Below, in pieces: positions 1-6,702 of a stretch of DNA of 7,647 nucleotides. Below the pieces are notes generated by a model. The model was not told the origin of the DNA. It worked only from the letters and a program-made list of their open reading frames with translations, and did no database searches. The DNA is from Burkholderiales bacterium (GTDB lineage Bacteria; Pseudomonadota; Gammaproteobacteria; Burkholderiales; JAEUOS01): NCBI GenBank assembly GCA_947456845.1, contig CANGUJ010000176.1:1-7647 (forward strand). The letters are read 5' to 3'. The position numbers and the translations under genes were made by a program. Numbering within the stretch: position 1 is the first letter of the stretch; every line of letters begins with the position of its first letter.

Positions 1-2300
1 CGCTTACCGGCGAAAGCGAGGCCGTCCTGAAGGACCCCGCCACGCTGCCCGGCCCGGCTCCGCTGGCGGAGCGCGTCAACATGGTGTTCAAGGGTACCGC
101 AGTCGTGCAGGGGACCGGTGCGGCAGTAGTCTGTGCCACCGGCATGGGCACCGAGATGGGAGCCATCGCGCACCTGCTCAACACCATTCCGGAAGAGGCC
201 ACGCCCTTGCAGAAGGAGGTGCGCCAGATCGGCCGCACGCTGGGAATCGCCGTGCTGGTGATTGTCGCGGTGGTGGTGGCCGCGGCGCTGGTCATGACCG
301 ACGTGAAGAGCGGCGCCGACGTGGTGACGATATTGCTGCTGGGCGTATCGCTCGCCGTCGCCGCGGTTCCGGAGGGGCTGCCGGCGATCCTTTCCCTGGT
401 GCTGGCGCTGGGCGTGCAACGCATGGCCGAGCGCAACGCGATCGTCAAGAAGCTTTCATCGGTCGAATCGCTGGGCTCGGCGTCGGTGATCTGCTCCGAC
501 AAGACCGGCACCCTGACCCGTTCGGAGATGACCATCGTGTGCGTGCTGACCGCCTCGGGCAGCACCAGCGTGGAAGGCGTCGGCTATTCGCCGGAAGGGC
601 GCATCCTGCATCAGGGCCGGGCGCTGGATGCCGGCGCCCTGCACAGCGAACTCGTCGTCATGCTGAGCGGCGGCAGCCTGGCCGGCAACGCCGACCTGCG
701 GCGCTCACCCGATGGCAACTGGGTGATACACGGCGACCCGACAGAGGCGGCCTTTCTGGTGGCCGAGCGCAAGCTCGGGGCACACGAGCGGCGCAGGCGG
801 CGCTTCGAGCGGATTGGCGACATCCCGTTCACCTCCGACCGCAAGATGATGTCCACCCTGGCTCTTGACCTGGAGCATGCCGGCATGCGGGTCATCATCG
901 CCAAGGGCGCGCCGGACGTGCTGCTGGCGCGTTGCGATCGCATCCGCGTGGGCATGGACGTGCTGTCCCTGACCGACCAGTGGCGCAGCCGCGCGCTGGC
1001 CGACGTGGACGAAATGTCTGACGCGGCCCTGCGTACCCTCGCGGTGGCTTACCGTCCCCTCGAACCCGGCGAGGACGCTAGCGACGGCGCGGCGCTGGAG
1101 CGCGACCTGATCTTTGTCGGCAGCGTCGGCATCATCGACCAGGCGCGCCCCGAAGCAGCGGCGGCCATAGCGGAGGCGCAGCGCGCCGGCATCCGCGTCA
1201 TCATGATCACCGGCGACCATCCACGTACCGCCGCGAAGATTGCCGCCGATCTCGGCATCCCGCTCGGCGGCGCCGTGGCGCTCACCGGTGCCGACCTGGA
1301 CCGGCTGGACAAGCCGGGGCTGGCCGAGGCGGTGCGCCGCACCGCGGTGTTCGCCAGGGTCGCGCCGGCGCACAAGCTCCTGATCGTGGATGCGCTGCGC
1401 GCCCAGGGCCAGGTGGTCGCCATGACCGGCGACGGCGTGAACGACGCACCGGCGCTCAAGGCCGCCGATATCGGCGTCGCCATGGGCGTGTCCGGGACCG
1501 AGGTGACCAAGGAGGCCGGCAAGATGATCCTCGCCGATGACAATTTCGCCACCATCGTCGCGGCGGTGCGCGAGGGCCGCAGCATCCTCGACAACATACG
1601 CAAGTTCCTGCGCTATCTGCTGTCATCCAACATGGGCGAGGTGCTGACGGTGTTCATCGCGGTGCTGGGCGCACGCGCGCTCGGCTTGACCGACGCCAGC
1701 GGCGCGGTGGTGCTGCCGCTGCTCGCCACGCAGATCCTGTGGATCAACCTGATCACCGATTCCGCGCCGGCACTGGCCATGGGTGTCGACCCGCCCGGCG
1801 CCGACGTCATGGACCGCCAGCCGCGCCGTCCTGACGAGCGCATCATCGACGCGCGCATGTGGTGGGGTGTCCTGCAAATGGGCGCCGTGATGGCTTTTTC
1901 CACCTTGCTGACGCTCGATCTGCTGCTGCCCGGCGGCTGGCTGGCCGGCGACCAGAGCCTGGAAACCGCACGCACCGCCGCCTTCACGGTGCTGGTGCTG
2001 GCGCAGTTGTTCAATGCCTTCAACGCCCGTTCCGAAACCGCGAGCGCGTTCCGGGGCTTGTTCGACAACCGCTGGCTATGGGCCGCGGTTGCCTTGGGCG
2101 TGCTGCTGCAGGTCGCGGTGGTGGAATGGTCGTGGTTGAACGCGGCATTCGGCACCGTGCCGTTGAGCGGGCAACAGTGGGTGTTGTGCGCGGCCCTGGG
2201 CAGCGCCGTTCTCTGGGTCGGCGAACTGCGCAAGCTCTGGCTTCGTGGTACGGATGCAATGCGCATCCGGCCGCACCATGCCGGTATACCCCGCGCCTGA
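1..2300 (+). CDS. P2A-type cation-transporting ATPase (Ca2+-ATPase-like), 5' partial
   Basis: This is an inner-membrane ATP-driven cation pump. It is open at the left edge: the reading frame runs from base 3, so 765 residues are visible and roughly 130-150 N-terminal residues (cation N-domain, M1, M2, start of the A-domain) are missing. The visible part opens with the A-domain LTGES loop (bases 3-17). It continues with the M4 motif VPEGLP (Glu at 372-374), the phosphorylation site CSDKTGTLT (Asp at 498-500), the nucleotide-binding KGAP motif (near 903), MITGDHP (near 1203), and the hinge motif TGDGVNDAP (from 1425). M5 has SSNMGEV and M6 has NLITD, matching Ca2+ ligands of SERCA (Asn768/Glu771, Asn796/Thr799/Asp800). 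In M8 the SERCA Glu908 position appears to be Gln (2004-2006), as in plasma-membrane Ca2+ pumps, suggesting one Ca2+ site per cycle. Family assignment is strong; Ca2+ rather than Mn2+ or another ion is inference. The permease gene follows 33 bases later. Confidence 0.95.
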   Translation, partial: LTGESEAVLKDPATLPGPAPLAERVNMVFKGTAVVQGTGAAVVCATGMGTEMGAIAHLLNTIPEEATPLQKEVRQIGRTLGIAVLVIVAVVVAAALVMTDVKSGADVVTILLLGVSLAVAAVPEGLPAILSLVLALGVQRMAERNAIVKKLSSVESLGSASVICSDKTGTLTRSEMTIVCVLTASGSTSVEGVGYSPEGRILHQGRALDAGALHSELVVMLSGGSLAGNADLRRSPDGNWVIHGDPTEAAFLVAERKLGAHERRRRRFERIGDIPFTSDRKMMSTLALDLEHAGMRVIIAKGAPDVLLARCDRIRVGMDVLSLTDQWRSRALADVDEMSDAALRTLAVAYRPLEPGEDASDGAALERDLIFVGSVGIIDQARPEAAAAIAEAQRAGIRVIMITGDHPRTAAKIAADLGIPLGGAVALTGADLDRLDKPGLAEAVRRTAVFARVAPAHKLLIVDALRAQGQVVAMTGDGVNDAPALKAADIGVAMGVSGTEVTKEAGKMILADDNFATIVAAVREGRSILDNIRKFLRYLLSSNMGEVLTVFIAVLGARALGLTDASGAVVLPLLATQILWINLITDSAPALAMGVDPPGADVMDRQPRRPDERIIDARMWWGVLQMGAVMAFSTLLTLDLLLPGGWLAGDQSLETARTAAFTVLVLAQLFNAFNARSETASAFRGLFDNRWLWAAVALGVLLQVAVVEWSWLNAAFGTVPLSGQQWVLCAALGSAVLWVGELRKLWLRGTDAMRIRPHHAGIPRA
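2251..2269 (+). repeat. Perfect 7-bp hairpin near the 3' end of the ATPase gene
   Basis: The arms CGGATGC (2251-2257) and GCATCCG (2263-2269) are perfect reverse complements around a 5-base loop. The structure lies within the last 50 bases of the ATPase coding sequence, just before the permease. There is no following T-run, so it is not a standard intrinsic terminator. It could affect mRNA stability between the two genes or be chance in GC-rich DNA. Confidence 0.3.
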
Positions 2301-2333
2301 TGGCAAGCCGGTATCGAGAAACGGAAAACCCGA

Positions 2334-3776
2334 ATGGAATTTGCCCTGCATTTGCTCAACGGAGGCGCCGGCAGCCTGGCCTCGTACCTGGCCGCGCATG
2401 TGCTGCTGTGCCTGCTGCCGGCGTTCTTCATCGCCGGCGCCATGGCCGCGCTGATCCCCAAGGCCAGCATCACACGCTGGCTGGGCCGCAACACCCCGGC
2501 ATATGTGTCCTATCCCGCGGCGGCGGCGGCGGGTTCGCTGATCGCGGTTTGCTCGTGCACCATCGTGCCGCTCTTCGCCGGGATCTACCGCAAGGGTGCC
2601 GGCATCGGCCCGGCGATCACCTTCCTGTTCTTCGCCCCGGCCGGCAACATCATGGCGCTCGCCTATACCGGCAGTGTCCTCGGGCCGGATTTCGCGGTGG
2701 CGCGCCTGGTGCTGTGCCTGCTGTTCGGGATCGGCATCGGCGTGCTGATGGCCGTGATCTTCTGGCGCGACGACGCCAGCCACGACGTCCAGACCGATAC
2801 CCTGTTCGCCGGGCAGGCCACGATTTCCCGCGCCGCGCTGGGTGTGCTGTTGGCGCTGGTCGCGGTATTGATCGCCGGCACCCTGAAATTGTGGCCGCTG
2901 ACGGCGACCTTGCTTTCCTTCGATTTGCCGCTTCCCTGGGCGCAGGCCTGGCAGGCCACCTTGTTCCAGTGGGTGCCGTTCGACGCATCGAAGGGCGAGG
3001 AGGGCGTGAGTTTCCAGGGTTCCGTGCTGATCGTCCTTTTGCTCCTGATCGCCGCGACCGCCTGGAAGGGGCTGGACAACATCATCGAAGGTGCCAACCT
3101 CTGGACCTGGGTGGCCCTGGGGCTGGCCGCTGCCACATTGCTGATGGCTGCGCTGCGCCTCGCACCGAACCCGGGCGGGCTGGAAGTGGGCCTCACCGGG
3201 CGCGCTGTCGCGGTGGCGCTGACGCAGTGGGCCGTGTGGCACTTCGCACGGCAGTTGGCTGCCGACGACTGGCGCTCCTGGCTGTGGGAGGCTTGGCGCT
3301 TCGTCAAGCAGATCTTCGTGTTGCTGGTGGTGGGCGTTTTCGTGGTGGGCATGGTGCGCCAGGTGATCCGCCCGGAATGGATTGAAAACCTGGCCGGCAG
3401 CAACACGGTGCTGGCCAATGCGGTGGCGGTGGGCTTCGGGGTGTTCATGTACTTCCCGACGCTGGTGGAGGTGCCGGTGGCGCGCATGTTCCTGGACCTC
3501 GGCATGCATCCCGGCCCGCTGCTGGCCTACCTGATGGCCGACCCCGAACTCAGCCTGCAAAGCATGTTGATGGTGGCCGCAGTGATCGGACGCAAGAAAA
3601 CCGCGGCCTACGTGGGCCTGGTGGCGCTGTTCAGCATGGGCGCCGGCCTGCTGTACGGTGCCTGGAAAGACGGGCTCGGCTGGGGCACCCTGACCCTGGT
3701 GCTGGGCGCGGTACTGGTCGTGTTGTCGGTTGGATTGGCTTTCCTGAGGCGGCGCCAATCCGCAACCCCTGCCTAG
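2334..3776 (+). CDS. DUF318/ArsP_1-superfamily membrane permease
   Basis: This is a 480-residue polytopic inner-membrane protein with about 10-12 hydrophobic segments. Its first half carries the family signature around residues 73-108: a CSC motif (Cys73, Cys75), then TIVPLFAGIYRKGAG and FLFFAPAGNIMAL. The second half has a related Pro-rich block at about 373-403 (YFPTLVEVPVARMF, then HPGPLLAYL), consistent with the two-repeat architecture of these permeases. Some ArsP members export trivalent organoarsenicals, but this protein is longer than ArsP proper and has an extra central region, so the substrate is not known. The ATG at 2334 is the only plausible start: the frame is open back to the ATPase stop at 2298-2300 with no other ATG, GTG or TTG. 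The ribosome site is weak (GGAAA at 2323-2327). A CxxC thioredoxin-like gene follows after 32 bases, a pairing seen often in arsenic-related loci, so a redox partnership is plausible. Permease identity is secure and the arsenic role is inferred from context. Confidence 0.88.
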   Translation: MEFALHLLNGGAGSLASYLAAHVLLCLLPAFFIAGAMAALIPKASITRWLGRNTPAYVSYPAAAAAGSLIAVCSCTIVPLFAGIYRKGAGIGPAITFLFFAPAGNIMALAYTGSVLGPDFAVARLVLCLLFGIGIGVLMAVIFWRDDASHDVQTDTLFAGQATISRAALGVLLALVAVLIAGTLKLWPLTATLLSFDLPLPWAQAWQATLFQWVPFDASKGEEGVSFQGSVLIVLLLLIAATAWKGLDNIIEGANLWTWVALGLAAATLLMAALRLAPNPGGLEVGLTGRAVAVALTQWAVWHFARQLAADDWRSWLWEAWRFVKQIFVLLVVGVFVVGMVRQVIRPEWIENLAGSNTVLANAVAVGFGVFMYFPTLVEVPVARMFLDLGMHPGPLLAYLMADPELSLQSMLMVAAVIGRKKTAAYVGLVALFSMGAGLLYGAWKDGLGWGTLTLVLGAVLVVLSVGLAFLRRRQSATPA

Positions 3777-3795
3777 CCATTCGCCTCAAACTCGC

Positions 3796-3801
3796 AAGGA
3801 G
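3796..3801 (+). promoter_or_regulatory. Strong ribosome binding site for the small thioredoxin gene
   Basis: AAGGAG lies 7 bases before the ATG at 3809. It is the best Shine-Dalgarno sequence on the + strand of this cluster and fixes the start of the 78-residue gene. Confidence 0.75.
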
Positions 3802-3808
3802 AAAAACC

Positions 3809-4045
3809 ATGTTGACTGTGAAGATCCTCGGTTCAGGTTGCGCCAATTGCAGGAAGCTCGAAGCGGTCGCGCGCGAGGCGGCCGCCTCCGCCAACCTTGA
3901 GGCCGAGTTTGTCAAGGTCACCGACATGAAGCAGATCATCAGCTACGATTTGCTATCGACGCCGGGCCTGGTCGTCAACGAAAAGCTCGTCAGCAGCGGC
4001 CGCATTCCGACCGTGGCCGAAGTGCAGGGCTGGCTGCGGGCTTGA
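3809..4045 (+). CDS. Small thioredoxin-family protein (redox-active disulfide type)
   Basis: This 78-residue cytoplasmic protein has a minimal thioredoxin/glutaredoxin fold. After the first beta strand (VKILGSG) comes the active-site CxxC, Cys11-Ala-Asn-Cys14. A central strand and helix follow, then the cis-proline loop STPGLVV (Pro52) that packs against the active site, and a last strand/helix ending in VQGWLRA. Length and layout match the 'redox-active disulfide protein 2' / thioredoxin_3 group found beside DUF318 permeases. A good ribosome site at 3796-3801 supports the start. Its likely job is thiol-disulfide exchange, perhaps with the CSC cysteines of the neighbouring permease or with a metal-thiol substrate; this is inference. 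It has no signal peptide. Confidence 0.9.
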   Translation: MLTVKILGSGCANCRKLEAVAREAAASANLEAEFVKVTDMKQIISYDLLSTPGLVVNEKLVSSGRIPTVAEVQGWLRA

Positions 4046-4069
4046 CCCGGGCACACGCGCATATCTAAC
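4042..4069 (+). promoter_or_regulatory. Possible sigma70-type promoter before the gapdh gene
   Basis: TTGACC (4042-4047, 5 of 6 to the -35 consensus) is followed after 16 bases by TCTAAC (4064-4069, 4 of 6 to the -10 consensus). It overlaps the thioredoxin stop codon and would start transcription about 15-20 bases before the gapdh ATG. It could give the gapdh-arsJ pair its own expression, but matches of this quality also occur by chance. Confidence 0.3.
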
Positions 4070-4092
4070 CTCAAGACATCGACAAGACCGGC

Positions 4093-5136
4093 ATGAAAGT
4101 AGGCATCAACGGCATGGGGCGCATCGGCCGCCTCGCACTGCGGGCCGCGATGGGCGCGGCGGAGCGCCAGCCGGACGACCCGCGCGCCGGCAACCGGCTC
4201 GACGTGGTGCATCTGAACGAAATCAAGGGTGGGCCCGCTGCAACTGCGCACCTGCTGGCCTTCGATTCCGTGCAGGGCAAATGGCGCGCCGATATCCTCG
4301 CCAAGGGCGCGGGCGCGGTCCTGATCGACGGCAGGAAGCTCGGCTTTTCCGCACACGCCGCTCCGGCCGAGATCCCGTGGGGCGACCTCGGGGTGGACCT
4401 GGTGCTCGAATGCACCGGCAGGTTCCTGACGCCCGAGACCATACAAGGGCATCTGGAGCGCGGTGCCAAGCGCGTGATCGTGGCCGCGCCGGTCAAGGTG
4501 GGCCAGGTGCTCAACATCGTGGTGGGTGTCAACCACCAGCTGTACGACCCGGCGCGCGACCGCATTGTCACCGCGGCATCATGCACCACCAATTGCCTGG
4601 CGCCGGTGGTCAAGGTGGTGCACGAGAACATCGGCATCCGCCACGGCCAGATCACCACCATCCACGACCCGACCAACACCAACCTGGTGGTCGACGCGCC
4701 GCACAAGGACCTGCGGCGCGCCCGCAGCGCCATGCAAAGCCTGGCACCCACCACCACCGGCAGCGCCACCGCCATCGCGCTGATCTATCCGGATCTCAAG
4801 GGCAAGCTGAACGGCCACGCAGTGCGCGCACCGGTGCTCAACGCCTCACTCACCGATTGCGTGTTCGAGCTTCAGCGGGCCACCACGGTGGAGGAGGTCA
4901 ACGGTCTTTTTGAAGCGGCAGCGAGCGGGCCGCTGGCCGGCATACTGGGCTACGAGATCCGCCCGCTGGTCAGTGCGGACTACGCACGTGACACGCGCAG
5001 TTCGATTGTCGATGCGCTCTCCACCATGGTCACTGACGGAACGCTCCTCAAGGTGTACGCCTGGTACGACAACGAGATGGGCTATTCCTGCCGCATGGTG
5101 GACCTGGCCTGCCACATGGCGGAGGTCGGACTCTGA
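4093..5136 (+). CDS. ArsJ-associated glyceraldehyde-3-phosphate dehydrogenase
   Basis: This 347-residue cytoplasmic enzyme is of the GAPDH fold. In the arsenate pathway it oxidises glyceraldehyde-3-phosphate with NAD(P)+ and arsenate to give 1-arseno-3-phosphoglycerate, the ArsJ substrate. The N-terminal Rossmann motif GINGMGRIGR starts at residue 4. The catalytic block ASCTTNC has Cys164 (bases 4582-4584) and the partner His191 lies in TTIHDPTNTN. The C-terminal WYDNEMGYS motif is intact, so all key residues are present. Differences from glycolytic GAPDH include the HDPTN stretch where HAYT or HSYT is usual, NE (Asn42-Glu43) after the second nucleotide-binding strand where an Asp is common, and a polar insert near residues 22-36. 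These fit the ArsJ-linked subgroup. The ATG at 4093 has no clear Shine-Dalgarno sequence but begins exactly at the conserved MKVGING. arsJ starts one base after the stop codon, showing tight coupling. A plain glycolytic role is the alternative, made unlikely by the neighbour. Confidence 0.93.
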   Translation: MKVGINGMGRIGRLALRAAMGAAERQPDDPRAGNRLDVVHLNEIKGGPAATAHLLAFDSVQGKWRADILAKGAGAVLIDGRKLGFSAHAAPAEIPWGDLGVDLVLECTGRFLTPETIQGHLERGAKRVIVAAPVKVGQVLNIVVGVNHQLYDPARDRIVTAASCTTNCLAPVVKVVHENIGIRHGQITTIHDPTNTNLVVDAPHKDLRRARSAMQSLAPTTTGSATAIALIYPDLKGKLNGHAVRAPVLNASLTDCVFELQRATTVEEVNGLFEAAASGPLAGILGYEIRPLVSADYARDTRSSIVDALSTMVTDGTLLKVYAWYDNEMGYSCRMVDLACHMAEVGL

Positions 5137-5137
5137 C

Positions 5138-6415
5138 ATGACGGGTTCCGCCAGCAGTGTTCCGGCGGCAAGCCATGCCGCACGCAATTACGCCATCGTC
5201 ACCGCGGCCTACTGGGGCTTCACGCTCACCGACGGCGCGCTGCGCATGCTGGTGCTGCTGCATTTCTACAAGCTGGGCTATTCGCCGTTCACCCTGGCGT
5301 TCCTGTTCCTGTTGTACGAGGCAGCAGGGGTGCTCGCGAACCTGATCGGCGGCTGGCTGGCAACGCGTTTCGGCATCGCGCGCATGCTGACCGTGGGCCT
5401 GCTCATGCAGATCGCCGGTTTCACGCTGTTGTCCCTGCTCAACCCGGCCTGGACCGCGGCGATGTCGGTAACCTGGGGGGTGATGGCGCAGGGCATCTGC
5501 GGCGTGGCCAAGGACCTCACCAAGACCGCCAGCAAATCCGCCATCAAGATCACCCAGGCGGAGGCCAGGCAGCAGGGCGGCGGCCAGTTGTTCAAGTGGG
5601 TAGCATGGTTCACCGGCAGCAAGAACGCCATGAAAGGCTTCGGCTTTTTCCTCGGTGGCGTGCTGCTGCAAGGTCTGGGCTTCCAGGGTTCGTTGTGGGC
5701 CATGGCCGCGCTGCTGGGGCTGGTGCTGTTGGGCGTGGTGGCGAGCCTGCCACCGATGATGGGCAGGGCCAAGGCATCCAGATCGGCAAAGGCACTGTTT
5801 GCAAAGAACCCCGGCATCAACGCGCTGGCGGCGGCGCGCGTGGTGTTGTTCGGCGCGCGGGATGTCTGGTTCGTGGTGGGTGTTCCGGTGTTCCTGTATT
5901 CGGTGGGTTGGACCTTCACCATGGTGGGGGGATTTCTGGCGGCCTGGACCATCGGTTACGGGCTGGTACAGGCGTTGGCGCCGCAGATCGTCAGGCGCAG
6001 CGAGGACGGGCTCAGCCGCGAAGTGCCGGCGGCGCGGCTGTGGTCCCTGCTGCTGGCGCTGATCCCGGTCGCCATTGCGCTGGCGGTATGGTTCAAGGTG
6101 GATCATCTGCAATGGTGGGTGGTGATCGGTTTGAGTGTCTTCGGCTTCGCGTTCGCGGTGAATTCGTCCGTGCACAGCTACCTGATCCTGGCTTATGCCG
6201 GGTCAGAGAAAGCTGCAGAGGACGTCGGCTTCTACTACGCCGCCAATGCCCTTGGCAGGTTCTTCGGTACCCTGATGTCCGGTCTCCTGTATCAGTGGGG
6301 GGGGCTGCTGTATGCGCTGATCGGCTCGGCGGCAATGTTGTCGATCTGCTGGCTGGCCACCCTGAGGTTGCCGATGCGCTCGGCGGCACCCAGCCCTGCG
6401 GGTCGGGATCGGTAA
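5138..6415 (+). CDS. arsJ: Organoarsenical efflux MFS transporter ArsJ
   Basis: This 425-residue inner-membrane major facilitator exports 1-arseno-3-phosphoglycerate made by the upstream dehydrogenase; the product breaks down outside to arsenate, so the pair removes arsenate without reduction. About 11-12 hydrophobic segments are visible. Recognisable ArsJ blocks are NYAIVTAAYWGFTLTDGALR (residues 17-36), the cytoplasmic loop GVAKDLTKTASKSAIK (122-137), WFTGSKNAMKGFGFFLGG (157-174), FGARDVWFVVGVPVFLY (238-254), and GFYYAANALGRFFGT (364-378). The ATG at 5138 is chosen because it follows the gapdh stop by one base and has GGAGG at 5121-5125; the frame is open further upstream, but that part overlaps gapdh and does not look coding. 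The last 15 or so residues are a polar tail. Identity rests on both the sequence and the gapdh-arsJ pairing. Confidence 0.94.
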   Translation: MTGSASSVPAASHAARNYAIVTAAYWGFTLTDGALRMLVLLHFYKLGYSPFTLAFLFLLYEAAGVLANLIGGWLATRFGIARMLTVGLLMQIAGFTLLSLLNPAWTAAMSVTWGVMAQGICGVAKDLTKTASKSAIKITQAEARQQGGGQLFKWVAWFTGSKNAMKGFGFFLGGVLLQGLGFQGSLWAMAALLGLVLLGVVASLPPMMGRAKASRSAKALFAKNPGINALAAARVVLFGARDVWFVVGVPVFLYSVGWTFTMVGGFLAAWTIGYGLVQALAPQIVRRSEDGLSREVPAARLWSLLLALIPVAIALAVWFKVDHLQWWVVIGLSVFGFAFAVNSSVHSYLILAYAGSEKAAEDVGFYYAANALGRFFGTLMSGLLYQWGGLLYALIGSAAMLSICWLATLRLPMRSAAPSPAGRDR

Positions 6416-6438
6416 TCCTGGCGCGAGGCGCGACCCGC
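6398..6438 (+). repeat. Imperfect inverted repeat at the end of arsJ
   Basis: GCGGGTCG (6398-6405) and CGACCCGC (6431-6438) are perfect 8-base complements. Inside them GGAT (6406-6409) can pair with ATCC (6415-6418), extending the stem with a 12-base bulge on the 3' side. The structure spans the arsJ stop codon. It could act in ending or stabilising the arsJ transcript, but no T-run follows, so it is not a classical intrinsic terminator. Confidence 0.3.
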
Positions 6439-6700
6439 CGCGCGGCCTGTCACAAGGGCAGCATATACGGGTGGCAGGATGGGTATCTCCTGGCTCACGC
6501 AAAAGGCAGGCGCGCCAAGCACATCCTGCTGCGCTTCGACCTGGGCGCCATCTACTTCTTCATCGCGGGCAGCTAGACGCCGTTCGCCCAGGGCGCTGTC
6601 GGTGGAAACGTTGGTCGGGTGATGTTCGGCCTGGTTTGGTCGCTCGCCTTCGCGGGCGCAAGGCCGGCCGGCGTAAAGACAGAGGAGTTCTTGCGGAGAA
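6416..6700. other. Convergent intergenic region without a convincing gene
   Basis: These 285 bases separate arsJ (+) from the PEP-CTERM gene (-). Open frames here have no ribosome site and no family resemblance that I recognise. One + strand stretch (about 6448-6576) reads KGSIYGWQDGYLLAHAKGRR and then a short hydrophobic end before TAG; it could be a decayed gene end or chance. Small GC palindromes occur (CGCCCAGGGCG near 6590; GCCTT/AAGGC at 6646-6664; GGCCGGCC at 6662-6669). None has a T-run. Confidence 0.5.
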
Positions 6701-6702
6701 CT
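6686..6702 (-). terminator. Possible weak terminator hairpin of the PEP-CTERM gene
   Basis: AGTTCT (6686-6691) and AGAACT (6697-6702) form a perfect 6-bp stem with a 5-base loop. On the - strand it starts within the stop codon of the lamin-tail gene and is followed by CCTCTGTCTTT, a pyrimidine-rich but not pure T stretch. Position fits a terminator; the short stem makes this uncertain. Confidence 0.35.

Noticed and set aside
705..1373. - strand open frame of 222 codons inside the ATPase gene
   Set aside because: It is antisense to the nucleotide-binding domain, with low-complexity composition and no ribosome site or family resemblance.
1859..3385. Long + strand open frame (508 codons) crossing the ATPase and permease genes
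   Set aside because: It lies in another frame of two well-supported genes, its translation is rich in Arg, Gly and Ala without domain motifs, and long alternative frames are expected in GC-rich coding DNA.
2076..3758. Long - strand open frame (560 codons) antisense to the permease
   Set aside because: The translation is rich in His, Gln and Arg with no recognisable motif, as typical for the antisense of GC-rich membrane protein genes.
4910..5137. N-terminal extension of arsJ into gapdh
   Set aside because: The frame is open, but the extension overlaps the conserved gapdh end and reads as Trp/Arg-rich nonsense; ATG at 5138 sits one base after the gapdh stop with GGAGG upstream.
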